DNA from: Spongiicolonus versatilis | Lineage (GTDB): Bacteria > Pseudomonadota > Gammaproteobacteria > Arenicellales > Spongiicolonaceae | Direction of reading: 5' to 3' | Assembly: GCA_028286165.1 (NCBI GenBank) | Contig: JAPYMU010000139.1 | Coordinates: 1-14,419 of the forward strand | Length of the DNA stretch: 14,419 nt | In this document: positions 13,826-14,419 of the stretch, piece after piece | Layout: each line of letters opens with the position of its first letter | Numbering within the stretch: position 1 is the first letter of the stretch | Position numbers and translations under genes: made by a program | The notes under the pieces: model-generated | The model's database searches: none | Told to the model about the DNA's origin: nothing | Seen by the model: only the letters and a program-made list of their open reading frames with translations

Positions 13826-14419
13826 ATCCGCAACTCAGCCGCCCGCGCATGCGGTAGTTCCCCCCGTATCCCGGCGCAAATTCCAGATGCGAAACCTCCG
13901 CCCACGGCACCGGCGACTCCACCGCCGCCGGCCGCCGCCCAAACCGCCGGCACCGTCACCGTCACTTTCACCGCCACCCAGGACGACCGCGACCTCAACA
14001 CCCCCGGCCTGCAAGTGGACGAAGGCGACCGCGTCACCGCCGAGTTGACCGTCCACGGCCTCACCGCCGGCTCAATTCGCATCAACCCGGCCATCACCGG
14101 CGGAACCTTCACCGATGTAGGTCACACGACGGCTCCGGTGACTTTCCTCAACTTCGCACAAACTCGTGCAATCCTCACCTTTGACATCCCCGACGACGAC
14201 ACCCCCGAGGCCGACCAAACCATCACCATCGCCATCAGCGACATCACAATAACCGCGCCCACCACCCCGCCCGGCCCCTGGACCGCCGGCGACCCCGGCA
14301 GCGCCACCTTCACCATCCGCGCCAACGATGGTTATGTCGCGCCGGTCGTCACTCCCGCCCCCGGCCCGGTCGCCGATGACTCCGCGGCCCGGGCGGCCCG
14401 TCTGGAGGCCCCGCTGGCG
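13826..14419 (+). CDS. Calx-beta-like surface protein, start unclear, 3' end outside window
   Basis: A frame with strong C/G third positions is open from 13781 to the right edge (last codon 14417-14419). The recognisable part starts near 13892 with a Pro/Ala stretch (KPPPTAPATPPPPAAAQ), then TVTVTFTATQDDRD, VDEGDRVTAELTVHG, ILTFDIPDDDTPEADQTI and GSATFTIRANDG. The order EGD, then DDDTPE and a closing ATFTI..NDG resembles bacterial Calx-beta modules of large calcium-binding surface or secreted proteins. After the domain comes another Pro-rich link (VVTPAPGPVADDSAARAARL). No ATG, GTG or TTG lies in this frame between the upstream stop (13778-13780) and the domain; the first GTG is inside it. 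No signal peptide is visible. The ATG at 13887 is in another frame that ends near 14046. This is either a frameshifted, 5'-truncated or unusually started gene. Confidence 0.55.
   Translation, partial: MRNSAARACGSSPRIPAQIPDAKPPPTAPATPPPPAAAQTAGTVTVTFTATQDDRDLNTPGLQVDEGDRVTAELTVHGLTAGSIRINPAITGGTFTDVGHTTAPVTFLNFAQTRAILTFDIPDDDTPEADQTITIAISDITITAPTTPPGPWTAGDPGSATFTIRANDGYVAPVVTPAPGPVADDSAARAARLEAPLA

Noticed and set aside
13847..13861. ACGSS as a lipoprotein signal for the Calx-beta frame
   Set aside because: No hydrophobic segment and no start codon precede it in the frame.

Overview
The window comes from a GC-rich bacterium, most likely a gammaproteobacterium of uncertain lineage. The evidence is the order initiator tRNA–rimP–nusA–infB–rbfA–truB (the E. 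coli metY–nusA operon order), NusA with the two C-terminal acidic repeats, close relatives of E. coli YadG/YadH, and a class II ribonucleotide reductase split into NrdJa and NrdJb as in Pseudomonas. Genes are very tightly packed, with stop/start overlaps such as ATGA, GTGA and TGATG, and third codon positions are strongly GC.

Left part (1-6360). The 3' part of an EamA-type membrane transporter on the + strand ends tail to tail against the translation-factor operon, which is read right to left: initiator tRNA (6277-6201) with a strong promoter, an intrinsic terminator, then rimP, nusA, infB, rbfA and truB. Four of the protein genes look intact. truB is damaged: about 40 residues are missing in the middle, the frame changes at that point, and the C-terminal region is cut off exactly where the convergent transporter ends. 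The rpsO-pnp pair that often follows is absent.

Middle part (6360-9998). A second leftward operon holds yadG (ABC ATPase), yadH (ABC-2 permease), a short AsmA-like protein and a 5'-truncated, frameshifted EamA transporter. All four are coupled by overlaps or a 2-base gap. Linking an ABC-2 exporter with an AsmA-family protein suggests envelope lipid or polymer traffic, but the substrate is unknown.

Right part (9887-14419). nrdJa and nrdJb lie on the + strand behind a promoter candidate and a good NrdR box. A 487-base intergenic stretch follows. It is AT-rich in its first part and carries two similar promoter-like sequences and several hairpins. It leads into a 91-residue lysine-rich histone-like protein built from only eight amino-acid types, which ends in a strong terminator. 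The last 0.6 kb is an open frame with Calx-beta-like features that runs off the right edge and has no visible start codon.

No CRISPR array, insertion sequence, integrase or rRNA was seen. The least ordinary items are the damaged truB and eamA genes, the U1-A72 pair in the initiator tRNA, the yadG-yadH-asmA coupling, the region in front of the lysine-rich gene, and the start-less Calx-beta frame.
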